A stretch of DNA of 64,000 nt from Eriocheir sinensis (GCF_024679095.1 NC_066568.1:526122-590121), one strand, 5' to 3'; positions 10,425 through 25,368 are shown, counted from the first letter of the stretch. Notes: generated by a model not told the origin, from the letters alone. A program made the numbers and translations.

Positions 10425-10634
10425 CATTTTAACCTGTCATGAAGTGCTTTCCACAGACTCTCCAGTGTTTAAATTCTGGGCTCTGGAGATCCTCGATAAC
10501 CATAGACTTGTTTCAGCGATCAACTCCCTCCGCTCACCTTGCCGCGTTGGTATTTTAGACAGGCGGTAAAACGATAAACTTGGGTGTTTATCTGCATTAT
10601 TTCCACACCCAATGACACAGCAAAGATGTGGCAT
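10425..10634 (-). CDS. THAP-type C2CH zinc-finger exon with a one-base frame break
   Basis: From the ATG at 10634-10632 the minus strand encodes MPHLCCVIGC, the opening Cys-x4-Cys of a THAP domain, followed by the typical PSLSFYRL block and an LWLSRISRA helix near 10490. The frame then runs out to a stop, but in the neighbouring frame the next bases give CGKHFMTG near 10450-10427, the Cys-x2-His pair that completes the zinc site, followed at once by GTTAAA that could be a splice donor. THAP domains bind DNA and occur in host regulators and in P-element transposases. Either this is a pseudogene with a one-base loss or the base is a sequence error. Confidence 0.65.
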
Positions 10635-10784
10635 TTCTGTCCTCAGACGGGCCACCAGTACGTGATGTGAACACCACAAAATGAGTAAAAACTCGCGTCC
10701 CGTCAATCCAGTGGCCATGAAACCTCCCGGCAAGGTCCCCCAACAACTGAATCGGCTGATCCTGTCAACCCAAAATGCACCGCG

Positions 10785-10845
10785 GCCGTGACGTCATGGA
10801 TTGGCGCGACGTCACGGGAGACTTCTCTATAAGGGCCAGGGTTGA
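10785..10845 (+). promoter_or_regulatory. Candidate promoter: two CRE-like sites plus TATAAG
   Basis: TGACGTCA at 10789-10796 and CGACGTCA at 10807-10814 lie upstream of TATAAG at 10828-10833. The spacing is that of a core promoter firing to the right with a start near 10860. The THAP exon lies to the left on the other strand with its ATG 155 bp away, so the region could be bidirectional. All inference from motifs. Confidence 0.5.
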
Positions 10846-10859
10846 CACTAGCGCCCTTA

Positions 10860-10951
10860 CTTGTCTCCACATAGAAGCAGCAAGAGAAGGACGGTGTGTC
10901 GTTTGTGTGCTTTTGTATCGTTGTTTGTGTCGTTCAAAACATTGAACCACG
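10860..10951 (+). other. Candidate 5' noncoding exon ending at a splice donor
   Basis: Downstream of the TATAAG, sequence without a good start codon runs to ACG|GTGAGC at 10951/10952, a good 5' splice site. No downstream exon could be identified before the microsatellites at 11439. Confidence 0.3.
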
Positions 10952-10957
10952 GTGAGC

Positions 10958-11436
10958 GAAAGCGATTGTTAATTTTGTGTGTGAGTACTTCTTTGTGGTT
11001 GCCTTGGCTGTGTTGTTTGTGTCCTCGAATGTGTTAATACATATGTAGTACAAGTGCTATGAGTGTAACTGTGGTGATAAGGAAGGCACTGTGTAGCTAT
11101 ACTAGTATTACGTTTTTCTTGTTTTACCTTCCGTGAGCGTGTACGGTGTTGTGTTGTCAGCCACCTAGTGTTACTGTGCCGCTTCGTGAGCTGAAACAGC
11201 CTCGTCCGGCAGTTTAAAGTAGTTGCCATTTCAAGTAAAAAGTAAAAATAACGTAAAATAAAAGATAAAACCTATATTGAGAATAATAAAAACCTAAAAA
11301 CAAGTTAAAAATAATGTGTGTAGATAAAAACAGTGTTGAGTATGTGTAGATTCACTTATCTTTGTGGTGGGACGGGTGAGGAAGGGAGGGAAGGAGAGAG
11401 GGAAAACACGTTCACACTCGGCGAGAGCCGAGCTCT

Positions 11437-11438
<2 letters not shown>
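10958..11438. other. Unassigned sequence
   Basis: AT-rich, possibly first-intron sequence of the candidate transcript above. No motif recognised. Confidence 0.4.

Positions 11439-11499
<61 letters not shown>
11439..11499. repeat. (GA)n microsatellite
   Basis: About 30 GA units. Confidence 0.97.
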
Positions 11500-11501
<2 letters not shown>

Positions 11502-11515
11502 CTAACTAAGCAAAA

Positions 11516-11534
11516 CAACCACAACAACAACAAC

Positions 11535-11568
<34 letters not shown>

Positions 11569-11886
11569 GTAATAATTTCCACAATTTTTTTCTTCTTTTT
11601 CTTCTCCTTTTCTTCTTCTTCTTCTTCTCCTTCTTTTTCTTCTTCTTCTTCTTCTTCTTCTTCTTCTTCTTTATGACTTTCCGAATTCTTTCTTTTCCTC
11701 ACCTCCTTTTTTCCTTAATTTCCTTTTGCTTTTTTTCACATTTCCTTCCTTTCCTCCTCCTTCCCCTTCCTCTTCCCTCTGTCTTGCCTTCCTTCCTTCC
11801 ATTTCTTTCCCTTCCTTCCCTTCCCTTCCCTTTTAACCTTGTATTCCTTCCCTTTCCTTCACTCTCTTTCCTTTCCCTTACTCTCT
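11516..11886. repeat. Compound AAC/AAT, TTC and CCTT-rich simple repeats
   Basis: (AAC)n and (AAT)n at 11516-11576, (TTC)n at about 11588-11672, then degenerate CTTCC/CTTTC tracts to ~11886. Open frames across it are low-complexity artefacts. Confidence 0.93.
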
Positions 11887-11904
11887 CTCAAAAAACGACC
11901 CTCA

Positions 11905-12558
11905 GCCACGTCCCTCCACCCCGCCCGTGTAAATAGACGCCATTCATCGCAGCAAACTCGTAACCTTGAACCCGCCAGTACCTCCACCTCTATTACCAAG
12001 CCTCAAGATAACCTAAGAGTCCTTAGTTTCAATGCGCGTAGCCTAAGAAACAAGTTTGATGAACTGAGATGTCTTGCTCTGACAGAAAATTTTGACGTAA
12101 TTGCTATAACCGAAACATTTATCGACACTACAAATATTGATTTAAGTACAGAATACAACATAGATGGCTGCAGACTCTTCAACAAAGATCGTGTAAACCG
12201 TAGAGGCGGTGGTGTCGCCCTTTTTGTCAAAAGCTATTTGCAACCCACTGACAGAACACCAGGAGACAGTAACGTTGAACATTTGTGCGTGCGAGTAAAC
12301 ATTGCAAAGGTCAATTTAAATATATCTGTCACCTACAGGCCTCCGGGGCAATCACTCGATGCCGATCTTGATATGTACAGCGTTTTAAGGCAGTCACTTA
12401 ATAACAGCGACTCTCTGATATTACGAGACTTTAACCTCCCCCATATCGACTGGGCGACACTGTCAGGTACAGAAGGCGAGTCACATAGAATGATCGAATT
12501 TTTAGAAGAAAATTATCTAAGCCAAATGGTTTCTAAACCAACTCGACTAACATACTAG
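11905..12558 (+). pseudogene. Family X endonuclease domain (copy X2)
   Basis: The frame shows the AP-endonuclease blocks LSFNARSLRNK near 12023, AITETFIDT near 12100 (catalytic Glu), a NRRGGGVALFVK block near 12195, VTYRPPGQS near 12330 and ILRDFNLPHIDW near 12417, where the usual Gly of GDFN is Arg. The end of the domain with the SDH motif continues out of frame as CDHKLVRVD near 12627. The domain nicks DNA; the apparent targets here are GA/TC arrays. Confidence 0.85.
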
Positions 12559-12911
12559 ACCTTGTTATAACGACCCAAGATAACCTAGTCAGTAATGTCA
12601 CGGTAGGAGAGCACCTCGGTTCTTGCGATCATAAATTAGTCCGCGTCGACATTAGAGCTTAAACATCAGTGACTGAAAATAAAGTAAAGGTGCCCAATTT
12701 CAAAAGAGCTAACTTCGTTGAAATCCGACGAAAACTAATAGAAATGAAACTATCAGATGACGGTAATGTAGAGGACGCCTGGCTAAGCTTTAAAAATCAT
12801 TTACTCACTCAGCAGAACACATTCGTCCCTTTGTGTGAGAAGTGAAGTAACACTAATAAAAGCCCACCGTGGTTTAACAGCGAAATAAAACACTCAATCA
12901 AGGAGAGAAAA

Positions 12912-13635
12912 TTGTTTTACAGGCTAAAGAAAGAGCAAAGCACGCCCGAAAACATTAGAATTTACCATGATGCCAGGCGACGAGTAAAAAGATTAGCATG
13001 TCAGGCAAAGCGTAGATATGAAGAAACTATTGCGGCCAACTGTAAAAATAATCCGAAATCCTTCTTCAGTTACATAAACAACAGAAAGGCGATCAGAAGT
13101 GGAATTGCACCCCTAACAAACAGCGACGGTGCACTAGTGACTGACAGCCAACACGTTGCAAACCTATTAAACAATTACTTTTCCTTGGTGTTTAATACTA
13201 ATACTCCTCCCACCACTACCACCAACACCAGTACTAATGTAAATCCCGAGCATGCATTGCCTAACTTTGAAATAACAACCGATGAAATCCTTAAAGCCCT
13301 CAAATCACTTAAAACAAATAAAGGTCCTGGACCAAACAAAGTATATCCTACTCTGCTCAAAGAAACAAAGAGTGAAATAGTCTCCTCCCTCACAACCGTA
13401 TTCAATATGTCCTTGCGACAAGGCATCGTCCCTTCGGATTGGAAAAAGGCTAACGTGACACCGATTTTTAAGAAAGGAGACAAAAAAGTACCAGGTAATT
13501 ACAGGCCCATTAGTCTAACTTCGGTTGTTGGTAAGCTGCTTGAGAGCATAATTAGAGACAAAATTATGAGTTACCTTGAAAGCCACTCGTTAATTGGGAA
13601 CTCACAACACGGCTTCCGCAACAAAAGATCCTGCC
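12912..13635 (+). pseudogene. Family X linker and N-terminal RT (copy X2)
   Basis: Linker blocks (YRLKKEQSTPENIR near 12917, SFFSYINNRKAIRSG near 13060) lead into RT blocks KTNKGPGPNKVYPTLLK near 13312, VTPIFKKGD near 13457, NYRPISLTSVVGKLLES near 13498 and SQHGFRNKRSC near 13603. The frame is cut at 13635 by the inverted-repeat element, at a 9-bp duplicated GATCCTGCC. Confidence 0.85.
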
Positions 13636-14209
13636 GGTAAAGAATCGTTTTAGGTCCGTGCCAGTATCTCATAATCTACCTTATGAAACATCACTATCTC
13701 TTCATATATCGTTTCTACAAACCCTCAACAGTCATCGAAACGCTTTGAAAATCCAATTCAAAGACTTTTTTTTTACTCTTGAAAATAGGGGATAATGTTT
13801 ACGAAAGCGCGTCGCCTCCTCTGCCGCCGCAGCCGTAAAGTAGCTCGCAGAGGGTCTAGGGTCGGGGAGCATATCTAAACTACTCCAACCGAACTTTACG
13901 ACCTACTAACGGGGAGGCTGCGCCCCCCTCAACCCCCCCTTCCCCCACATGTATACGTGACTTATTTCAGCGAGGAGGTATTTCTCGCAGCACCAGCTGC
14001 AGCGTCGCCGCGGCCGCCGCCAGAGGAGGCGACGCGCTTTCGTAAACATTATCCCCTATTTTCAAGAGTAAAAAAAAAGTCCTTGAATTGGATTTTCAAA
14101 GCGTTTCCATGACTGTTGAAGGTTTGTAGAAAAGATATATGAAGAGATACTGATGTTTCATAAGGTAGGTTACTGAGATACTGGCACGGACCTAATACGA
14201 ATCTTAACC
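13636..14209. mobile_element. Mutator-like MITE with ~188-bp terminal inverted repeats
   Basis: Left terminus 13636-13823 and right terminus 14021-14209 are reverse complements at roughly 90 percent by eye, beginning GGTAAAGAATCG and GGTTAAGATTCG. The flanks are exact copies of GATCCTGCC (13627-13635 and 14210-14218), a 9-bp target duplication. Long inverted repeats with 9-bp duplications are characteristic of Mutator-type elements. The GC-rich 197-bp core has no coding frame, so it depends on a transposase encoded elsewhere. Confidence 0.88.
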
Positions 14210-15340
14210 GATCCTGCCTATAAAACCTATTAACCTTTTATAACGACCTCTTCACGATTTATGACGTAACCAAATCAGTGGACGTAGTCTATCTTGATTT
14301 CCAGAAAGCGTTTGATAAAGTCCCACATCATAAATTACTTTACAAATTAAAGCAAATAGGTATTGACGGTCAAGTACACCAATGGATTGCGAATTGGTTG
14401 AGCAACAGACAACAAAGAGTAGTGATTGACGGATTTAACTCAGAGTGGGCGCCGGTCACTAGTGGCGTCCCTCAGGGCTCGGTTCTTGGCCCAGTGCTCT
14501 TCATTATTTACATCAACGATGTGGATGTCGGACTCAATAATCGCATTAGTAAATTTGCAGACGACACAAAGATTGGTAACTCGGTTCACACTGACGAAGA
14601 CAGGCAAAGCCTCCAAGAGGATTTGCACAAAATTTCAGTTTGGTCTGATAGATAGGAGATGCCCTTTAACGTAGACAAGTGCCAGGTCCTTCAAGTTGGA
14701 ACAAGGAATAAGAAGTTCGATTACGAAATGCGCGGTGTTAAACTCAAAAGCGTTCAATGCGTTAAGGACTTGGGGGTCAAAATCACGACAAACCTCAAAT
14801 TCTCACAGCAATGCATCGATGCAGCAAATAAAGCGAACAGAATGTTGGGCTTCATTAAAAGAAACTTTTTATTCAAGAATAAAGATGTAATACTTCCGCT
14901 CTACAATAGTTTAGTCAGACCCCACTTGGAATATGCGGTACAGTTTTGGTCTCTTCACCATGCAAAGGACATTGCTAAATTAGAAGGTGTTCAGCGTCGG
15001 GCAACAAAAATTATCCCTTCCTTGCGCGACAAATCTTACGAAGAAAGGCTTTCCACCCTTAACATGTTCTCTCTTGAGAAACGTCGCCTCCGAGGAAATC
15101 TGACTACTTAATGGTTTCACGAATGTAGACAGATCAACGTTGTTTATGATCGATGACACTTTGCGTACGAGGAACAATGGCGTAAAACTCAAATGTAGAC
15201 AAGTAAATTCAGACTGCACCAAATTTTTCTTCAGTGCGAGAATGGAATAAGCTCCCACCGTCAGTGATCCAGTGTAACACGATTGATTCCTTCAAAGACA
15301 AGCTCGATCGTCACTTCCATCAACTTAATATCAACTAGAG
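14210..15340 (+). pseudogene. Family X RT catalytic and C-terminal region (copy X2)
   Basis: The RT resumes with VYLDFQKAFDKVPHHK near 14287 (catalytic Asp), SGVPQGSVLGPVLF near 14460, FADDTKIGN near 14553 (catalytic FADD), a stop at ~14653 where a Trp codon stands in other copies, then the VKLKSVQCVKDLGVK and RPHLEYAVQFWS blocks to 15110 and a shifted end near 15335. The first 60 bases after the MITE are degraded relative to copy X5. Confidence 0.85.
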
Positions 15341-15456
15341 TTGAAATGCATCGTTTTGGAGCCTTCTGATTAATGTAGAATCACTTAGGTTTAAGGACAG
15401 ACCACCTAGTCTGGACCATGGGGTCTGTGTGGTCTGATTTTCTATGTAAATATATG

Positions 15457-15460
<4 letters not shown>

Positions 15461-15493
<33 letters not shown>
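15461..15493. repeat. (TC)n array between X2 and Y1 3' ends
   Basis: Sixteen TC units separate the 3' end of X2 (plus strand) from the 3' end of Y1 (minus strand), giving a tail-to-tail pair. Confidence 0.97.
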
Positions 15494-17358
<1,865 letters not shown>

Positions 17359-17553
17359 TTTAAACAAAAAATTTTACAAGAAAAGGAGGCTCAAAATTAC
17401 ACTTTTTCGGTATAATTATTCTAAGAGCCTGTGTATGGGACAAATTGAATTGTCGAATGTTGAAACATACAAGCATACAAATACAAAAATACGAAAAAAT
17501 AAAGAAAAACATGTAAAAACAATATGGATAATGTCAGTTTGTCACTTTATAGT

Positions 17554-19140
17554 TTATAGCACTAGCGCACTTGGGTGTCCCTCACGCCACCTGTGAGCAG
17601 CCAGCTTCACCTGCTGCGTGCTCATGTTCTCCACTTGGGGAGTGGCTGCCGTGAACATGTTCCACAGGCGTGTGGTCCTGCCTGTATATGTGCGTTGGTG
17701 CTGCCTGGAGTGTGATCGAGGCACCTCCACGAGCTGGTCACCGGAGAGTGTAGTCCGGGTGAACCTCTGAGCAGCGCGTGGAGGGAGCCTCAAGCTGCTG
17801 AGGTGGGGAACCCCCTGCACCTGGGCTTTGTGACACACCACCAGTGCTGAGACATCACGGCGGTGCTCCAGCGATGTCACAGTGGCAGACTCCTCCTCCA
17901 GGTGCTCGTTGGCCTCCACCAGACGCAGTGCTCGTCGCTGCACTGCGTCGAGTCTCTGCATGTGGGTGGCAGCACTCGCCATCCAGCACAGGGCACCGTA
18001 CTCCAGATACGGACGTATCTGTGCCTTGAAGAGAGTGAGGATGCCCCGTGGGTCGAGGGATCCCGCTACTCTTCGTAGGGCAGAGACTCGCAGAGAGGCC
18101 TGGCGGGCAACAGCTCGGACGTGGAGGTCGAAGCGCAGGCTTTGGTCCACAGTCACTCCCAGGACCTTGATGTGGTCCTGGAGGGGTAGACTCTTGCCTC
18201 CAAGACGCAGCTGGCCTGAGACTGCTCGAGAGGCGTCTGGGGACCGTGAGATGACCATGGCCTGCGTCTTCTCCGGGGCGAGGGTGACCTGCCACTCCTC
18301 TCCCCACTGCTCCACCAGGCTGAGCTGCCTGTTGATCTCCTCGACGGCGCGCTGGCTGTCGGAGCGGTAGTAGGAGCGGGAGAGTGTGCAGTCATCGGCG
18401 TAGGCTGACACTGCCAATAGCTGCCGGAGGAGATCGTCGATATATATGTTCCACAGGATTGGGCCAAGCACGGAACCCTGTGGAACTGAGGCATGCACTG
18501 GTGAAGGCCTTGATGACTGCCCATTGATCACCACCTGAAGGGTCCTCCCCTGGAGGTAATCCTTGAGCAGCATAAGTAGGGCACCCTGGACACCTTTAGC
18601 GCGAAGCTTCTCAATGAGCCCCGCGTGCCAAACCCTGTCAAAGGCTCCAGCAATATCCAGGGCTACCACGAGTGTGTCCAGGCCTTCATCCAGTGCGTCT
18701 TGCCAATCCTTGGAGAGGAGGAGGAGGAGGTCCGCGGTGGACCGGCCAGGCCTGAAGCCAAACTGTCTATCTGAGAGGAGATGGCTCTCACTCAGATGCT
18801 GACAGATGACTGCAGCCACCACACGCTCCAGCACCTTGCCCACCACAGAAAGCAAGGAGATGGGCCTGTAGTTGCTGGGCTCGGACCTCGATTTTTTCTT
18901 GTGGACCGGAACCACACGCGCCTCCTTCCATAGTGAAGGCCACTTGCACTCCCTCAGGCAAGACGTGAAGACGGCGGAGAGAGGACCTGAGAGCTCCTTG
19001 GCACAATTCTTGAGGAGGCGTGGGCTTATGTCATCCGGGCCAACGGCTTTACCTGCGTCCAGCGCGCTGAGCAGCCGCTCAACCTGCCCTCCCGTCACCG
19101 ACACAGAGGAGACAACACGGTCGGTTTCCTGTGGCAGCAC
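17554..19140 (-). pseudogene. Family Y ORF2, RT half (copy Y2)
   Basis: An intact 528-codon frame includes the AVGPDDISPRLLK entry block near 19050, SNYRPISLLSVVGKVLERV near 18870, QFGFRPGRSTADLLLLLSK near 18755, ALDIAGAFDRVWH near 18660 (catalytic Asp), SVPQGSVLGPILWN near 18490, the catalytic YADD near 18400 and a C-terminal HRRDVSALVVCHKAQVQ block. It overlaps the endonuclease frame by ~45 bp at 19095-19140, so ORF2 is broken by a single frameshift. The enzyme would copy the element RNA at the nicked GA/CT target. Confidence 0.9.
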
Positions 19141-20351
19141 AGGTGCGGGTCGCCCTGGTCACCAACCTTCATTTTCATGGCGAATAGTTCAGCCAGGAGC
19201 GAGGCTTTGTCTCCACTGCTTGTGGCCGTGGAACCGTCAGGCCTGGTAAGTGGAGGGACGGCATGGGGTTGGTTAGCCCCCTGCCGCTCCTTAACGAGAC
19301 TCCACCAGGTTTTGTTGCCAACTCCTGGGCCGCAAAGTTTTCGCTGCTGGTCCTCTCTCTGTCGCCTCTTCGCCCACGCGCAGGTAGCTGTCATCCGTTT
19401 GCAGGCCTCCCGGTGTTGGACCTTATTTTGGCGTGACGGATGACGCTTGTACCTCTCCCAGGCAGCATGCTTGGCCTCGGCAGCAACCCGGCATCGGAAA
19501 CCGAACCAAGCGGGGTCACTAGGCCTGGCGAGGTACACCCTGCTGGGGACATATTGTTGCTGGAGGGCAAGGAGCTTAGTGGTGAGAGCCCGTGCCTTGG
19601 CCTCGGCGTCCCCAACCAACAGGGTCTCCCAGTCCGTGTCCTCCACGGCGTGTCTCATTGACGGCCAGTCGGCCCTCTCCCAAAGCCAGATGGTGCGCGG
19701 GACTGCGTCTTCCCTCTCTGTGGTCAGCTCAACCCGAGCCAGTACGGCATAGTGGTCAGAGCTGCCCACTGGCCCCAGCTTCTGGCAGCGGAGGCTGGCC
19801 TCGGGGAGGTCCGATAGCACAGGGTCCAGTAGCCCTCCTCGCTCATGTGTGGGGAAGGTTACGTGGTTTACCAGACCCTGCATCGTCAGTAAGTTATCGA
19901 AGGCTCCCTGCTCCAGGTGGAAGTTTAGATCTCCCACCACCATCACGTGGGAGCACTGGTGACGCAGGAGCAGGGTGTCGAGCTCCTCCGTCAGGCAATC
20001 CAGAGCAGCCCGCCCTTGCCTAGGGGGGCGGTACATGACACAGAGGAGGAGACCACTGTTGTCCGTAAGTGCCACCCTGAAAAATAGAGCTTCCGTTTGG
20101 TGAGGCAGCGTCACCTCGAGCTGCTGTACATTTAGGCAGTCCTTAAAGCAGGCAGCCACGCCTCCGTCTGCTCTGTTCTCCCTGTCCTTCCTCACCCAGT
20201 GGGAATAACCCGGGATTTTGCCAAACGTTGGCTCCACCTCCTCAGTGAGCCACGTTTCCGTCACAGCAACAACGTCGGCTCGATGGCGCAGGACAAAATT
20301 GTGGGTGAGGTCGCCAACATTTGTGCGCATTCCCCTGACATTGGCCGACAC
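19095..20351 (-). pseudogene. Family Y ORF2, endonuclease half (copy Y2)
   Basis: The frame opens with SANVRGMRTNVGDL near 20350, then VTETWLTEEVEP near 20270 (catalytic Glu), a DGGVAACFKD block, VMYRPPRQG near 20040, VVGDLNFHLEQ near 19940 (metal-binding Asp-Leu-Asn), and GSSDHYAVLARVE near 19770 (catalytic SDH). A basic linker follows. The frame is open upstream of 20351 into the ORF1 region, so the annotated start is a convenience. The first 1.2 kb of ORF2 are intact. Confidence 0.9.
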
Positions 20352-20436
20352 GACGGTGAGATGCCGGGTGAGGCGCCCATGCCCTCGCCGCCTCGCGTTG
20401 GCTTGGCAGGGAGGTGTGGTGGTGAGGCGAGACGTG

Positions 20437-20820
20437 TTAGTGTCTGCCCTGCCACGAGGGGGTGGGCCAGGTGCGGTGAAGCTCAGTCTGTTGTTGGTGA
20501 TGTTGCCAGGTGGGGGGCTGCTGGGTGTCCTGAAAGGGCAGCTGAGGGTGGAGAGTTTGCTGCCTCCCCAAGCCTTCCGTCAGGACTCTCCTGAGCAGCA
20601 TTTCCTGGCGATGGTCAGCAGCACGGTCGTAGCACGCCTCGGTTGTGTGGCCGGGGCGGAGGCAGTATCCACACCGGCGTCTGTCCCCTCCTCTGATCTC
20701 CCTCGGTGACCTGACGTCCTGTGAGTGAGTCAGGTGGGGTGGGGGGGGTCGCGTGCTCGGTGAGATGAGGTGTGGTCCTGCCTGCTGCTGGGTCCGTATC
20801 TGAAGCCACCTCTTTTTGTT
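20437..20820 (-). CDS. Family Y ORF1 C-terminus with a CCHC zinc knuckle
   Basis: On the minus strand a Gln/Pro/His-rich frame contains CGYCLRPGHTTEAC near 20630-20675, a Cys-x2-Cys-x4-His-x4-Cys knuckle typical of LINE ORF1 RNA-binding proteins. Its stop at 20437 lies inside the upstream-open ORF2 frame, so ORF1 and ORF2 overlap in different frames. The N-terminal part is missing because the copy is truncated by the CT array at 20832. Confidence 0.75.
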   Translation of the reverse strand, partial: NKKRWLQIRTQQQAGPHLISPSTRPPPPHLTHSQDVRSPREIRGGDRRRCGYCLRPGHTTEACYDRAADHRQEMLLRRVLTEGLGRQQTLHPQLPFQDTQQPPTWQHHQQQTELHRTWPTPSWQGRH

Positions 20821-20828
20821 GTTGTTAC

Positions 20829-21517
<689 letters not shown>

Positions 21518-21635
21518 CATAGATTTACATAAAAAAACAGACCACACAGACCCCATGGTCCAAACTAGGTGGTCTGTCATTAAACCTAAGTGATTCCACA
21601 TTAATCAGAAGGCTCCAAAACGTTGCATTTTAACT

Positions 21636-22715
21636 CTAGTTAATATTAAGTTCAAGGAAGTGACGGTCGAGCTTGTTTTTAAAGGAGTCAATCGTGTTAC
21701 ACTGGACCACTGAAGGTGGGAGCTTATTCCATTCTTGCGCTACAACGTTGGTGAAGAAAAATTTGGTGCAGTCTGAATTTACTTGTTTACATTTGAGTTT
21801 TATGCCATTGTTCCTCGTTCGCAAAGTGTCATCGATCATAAACAATTTTGATCTGTCTACATTCGTGAAACCATTAAATATTTTAAAACTTTCGATCAGT
21901 TTTCCTCGGAGGCGACGTTTCTCAAGAGAGAACATGTTAAGGGTGGAAAGCCTTTCTTCGTAAGATTTGTTGCGCAAGGAAGGGATCATTTTTGTTGTCC
22001 GACGCTGAACATCTTCTAATTTAGCAATGTCCTTTGCATGATTGGGAGACCAAAACTGTACCGCATATTCCAAGTGGGGTCTGACTAAACTATTGTAGAG
22101 CGGGAGTATTACATCTTTATTCTTGAATATAAAGTTTCTTTTAATGAAGCCCAACATTCTGTTCGCTTTATTTGCTGCATCGATGCATTGATGTGAGAAT
22201 TTGAGGTTTGACGCGATTTTGACCACCAGGTTCTTAACGCATTGAACGCTTGTGAGTTTAACGCCGCCCATTTCGTAATCGAACTTCTTATTCCTCGTTC
22301 CACTTTGAAGGACCTGGCACTTGTCTACGTTAAAGGGCATCTCCCATTTATCCGACCAAGCTGAAATTTTGTGCAAATCCTCTTGGAGGCTTTGCCAGTC
22401 TTCGTCAGTGAGAACCGAGTTACCAATCTTTGTGTCGTCTGCAAATTTACTGATGCGATTATTGAGTCCAACATCCACGTCGTTGATGTAAATATTGAAA
22501 AGCACTGGGCTAAAAACAGAGCCCTGAGGGACGCCACTAGTGACCGGCGCCCACTCTGAGTTAAATCCGTCAATCACCACTCTTTGTTGTCTGTTGCTCA
22601 ACCAATTCGCGATCCATTGGTGTAATTGACCGTCAATACCTATTTGCTTTAATTTGTAAAGTAATTTATGATGCGGGACTTTATCAAACGCTTTCTGGAA
22701 ATCAAGATAGACTAC
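21636..22715 (-). pseudogene. Family X RT catalytic and C-terminal part (copy X3)
   Basis: Motifs in order on the minus strand: YLDFQKAFDKVPHHK (catalytic Asp) near 22710-22665, SGVPQGSVFSPVLF near 22540, FADDTKIGN near 22445, the RPHLEYAVQFWSPNH block near 22070 and VAQEWNKLPPSVVQ near 21740. From 22601 to the stop at 21636 the frame is fully open (321 codons). The gene is split at TAC by the insertion at 22716. Confidence 0.88.
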
Positions 22716-23869
<1,154 letters not shown>

Positions 23870-24162
23870 TATGTCTAATAATTTGGTTACGTCATAAACT
23901 GAGATGAGATCGTTATAAAAGGTCAATAGGTTTGATAGGCAGGATCTTTTGTTACGGAAGCCATGTTGCGAATCCCCAATTAATGAGTGGCTTTCAAGGT
24001 AATTCACAATTTTGTCTCTAATTGTGCTCTCAAGTAGCTTACCTACAACTGAAGTTAGACTAATGGGCCTATAATTACCTGGTAATTTTTTGTCTCCTTT
24101 CTTAAAAATCGGTGTCACGTCAGTCTTTTTCCAATCCGAAGGGACGATTCCTTGTCGCGAAG
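23870..24162 (-). pseudogene. Family X N-terminal RT blocks (copy X3, part 2)
   Basis: Reading down from ~24162: RQGIVPSDWKK, VTPIFKKGDKKLPGNYRPISL near 24110-24050, SVVGKLLES, and DSQHGFRNKRSC near 23965. The sequence before RQGIVPS is GA/CT repeat, so this is the 5' truncation point. Confidence 0.85.
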
Positions 24163-24503
24163 ACAAGGAGAGAGAGAGACTAATGGAAAACTCCACTCTT
24201 ATTGTTTCCCTACTCTCTCTCTCTCTCTCTCCTTTATCACTTTCTTTTAACTTTCTTAATTTTTCTACTTTGTTTTTCCTGCAGAGAGAGAGAGAGAGAG
24301 AGAATGGATTAGCTTGACGTGTCATAAAAGTCTCCGGTACATTTAAGTATTCCATTTTAAGGAGGAAGAGGAGGAGGAGGAGGAGGAGGGGGAAGAGGAC
24401 GAGGAAGAGGAAGAGGAGGAAGAGGAGGAGGAAGAGAGATAATCATACCTTCCTATCACATACACTCAGACTTCCGTTATCTCCTCATTTCCTTTCTTTC
24501 TTC

Positions 24504-24560
<57 letters not shown>

Positions 24561-25288
24561 GGCTTTTTGTCTTCATGCTCTCTTTCTTCTCTTTTGTCTC
24601 CATTCTTTTATTATTTTTTCCCTTCTTTTGTCTACCTCTTGTTCGTCTTCTTTAATTTTTTGTTATTGTCGTTGTTCTTCCTCTTGTTCTTCTTTCTTTT
24701 CTTTTGTATTCCTTTTATCTTCTTTCTTCCCTTTCGTCTCCATTTCTTTCTGATTATCTCCCTTATTTTCGTCTGCTGCAAGGAAGACAAGAGTCCGCAT
24801 TTTCAAACGTCTCGGCGCCTCAGTTTGCCTGTTTTGAAAAGTCTCCATTAGAAGTTGTTGGGATCTTCATGGACTGTTCAGTGATCCTCGTGATAGTTTT
24901 CCACAGCTTCTGCAACTTGAACGGAGAAAATCACCCATGAGAACCCAGTTGATCTTCTCTGCGGCATTGAAAAATAGTCGTAATTGGAACCCGGAGTAAG
25001 CTGTGTCAAGGTGGAACTACAGGCAGTCACGCACGCAACATCCTGTCCCGGAACTGGAAACCGTGGGAAAATTATTTAGGAGATGCGCAATATATAATCA
25101 CCAGCAGAGCCCAGCCTCTTCACTGTCTTCTTCGCCCTGTCGAGAGTGGTCGCTGCTCGCTGAATTGCCTCTAAAAGCTGGGAAAGGATACGGAGACCAC
25201 GACTCGCTGCTAAGATACGAGAGTGAAGAACACTCCACACAGCCGTGGTGTTAAAAGCTCGACGCTCAACACTCAATCCACCCTGCAC

Positions 25289-25291
<3 letters not shown>
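24163..25291. other. Simple-repeat-rich unassigned region
   Basis: Short GA and CT tracts at 24165-24230 and 24285-24301, (GGA)n at 24363-24440, (CT)n at 24507-24558, T-rich sequence to 24770, then 520 bp of unique-looking sequence with no recognised gene. The last part may be upstream sequence of the candidate gene at 25470. Confidence 0.6.

Positions 25292-25366
<75 letters not shown>
25292..25366. repeat. Compound (CT)n(CA)n microsatellite
   Basis: CT to 25338 then CA to 25366, about 100 bp upstream of the candidate gene start. Confidence 0.97.

Positions 25367-25368
<2 letters not shown>

Larger units (their letters stand above)
11887..15460 (+). mobile_element. Family X CR1-like LINE, long copy split by a MITE (copy X2)
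   Basis: The copy opens with the last codons of ORF1 (AATAG-type end near 11930), then ORF2 endonuclease, RT and the 3' end with the TCTATGTAAA-like tail at 15442-15460. It is immediately followed by (TC)n at 15461, as in other X copies. A 574-bp inverted-repeat transposon at 13636-14209 lies inside the RT. Several stops and frameshifts (12556, 12662, 12845, 14653, 15110) make it inactive. Confidence 0.9.

Noticed and set aside
17844..18370. Open frames antisense to the family Y RT
   Set aside because: They are shadows of the RT on the other strand, as are those at 16664, 19440, 51285, 52434 and 61515.
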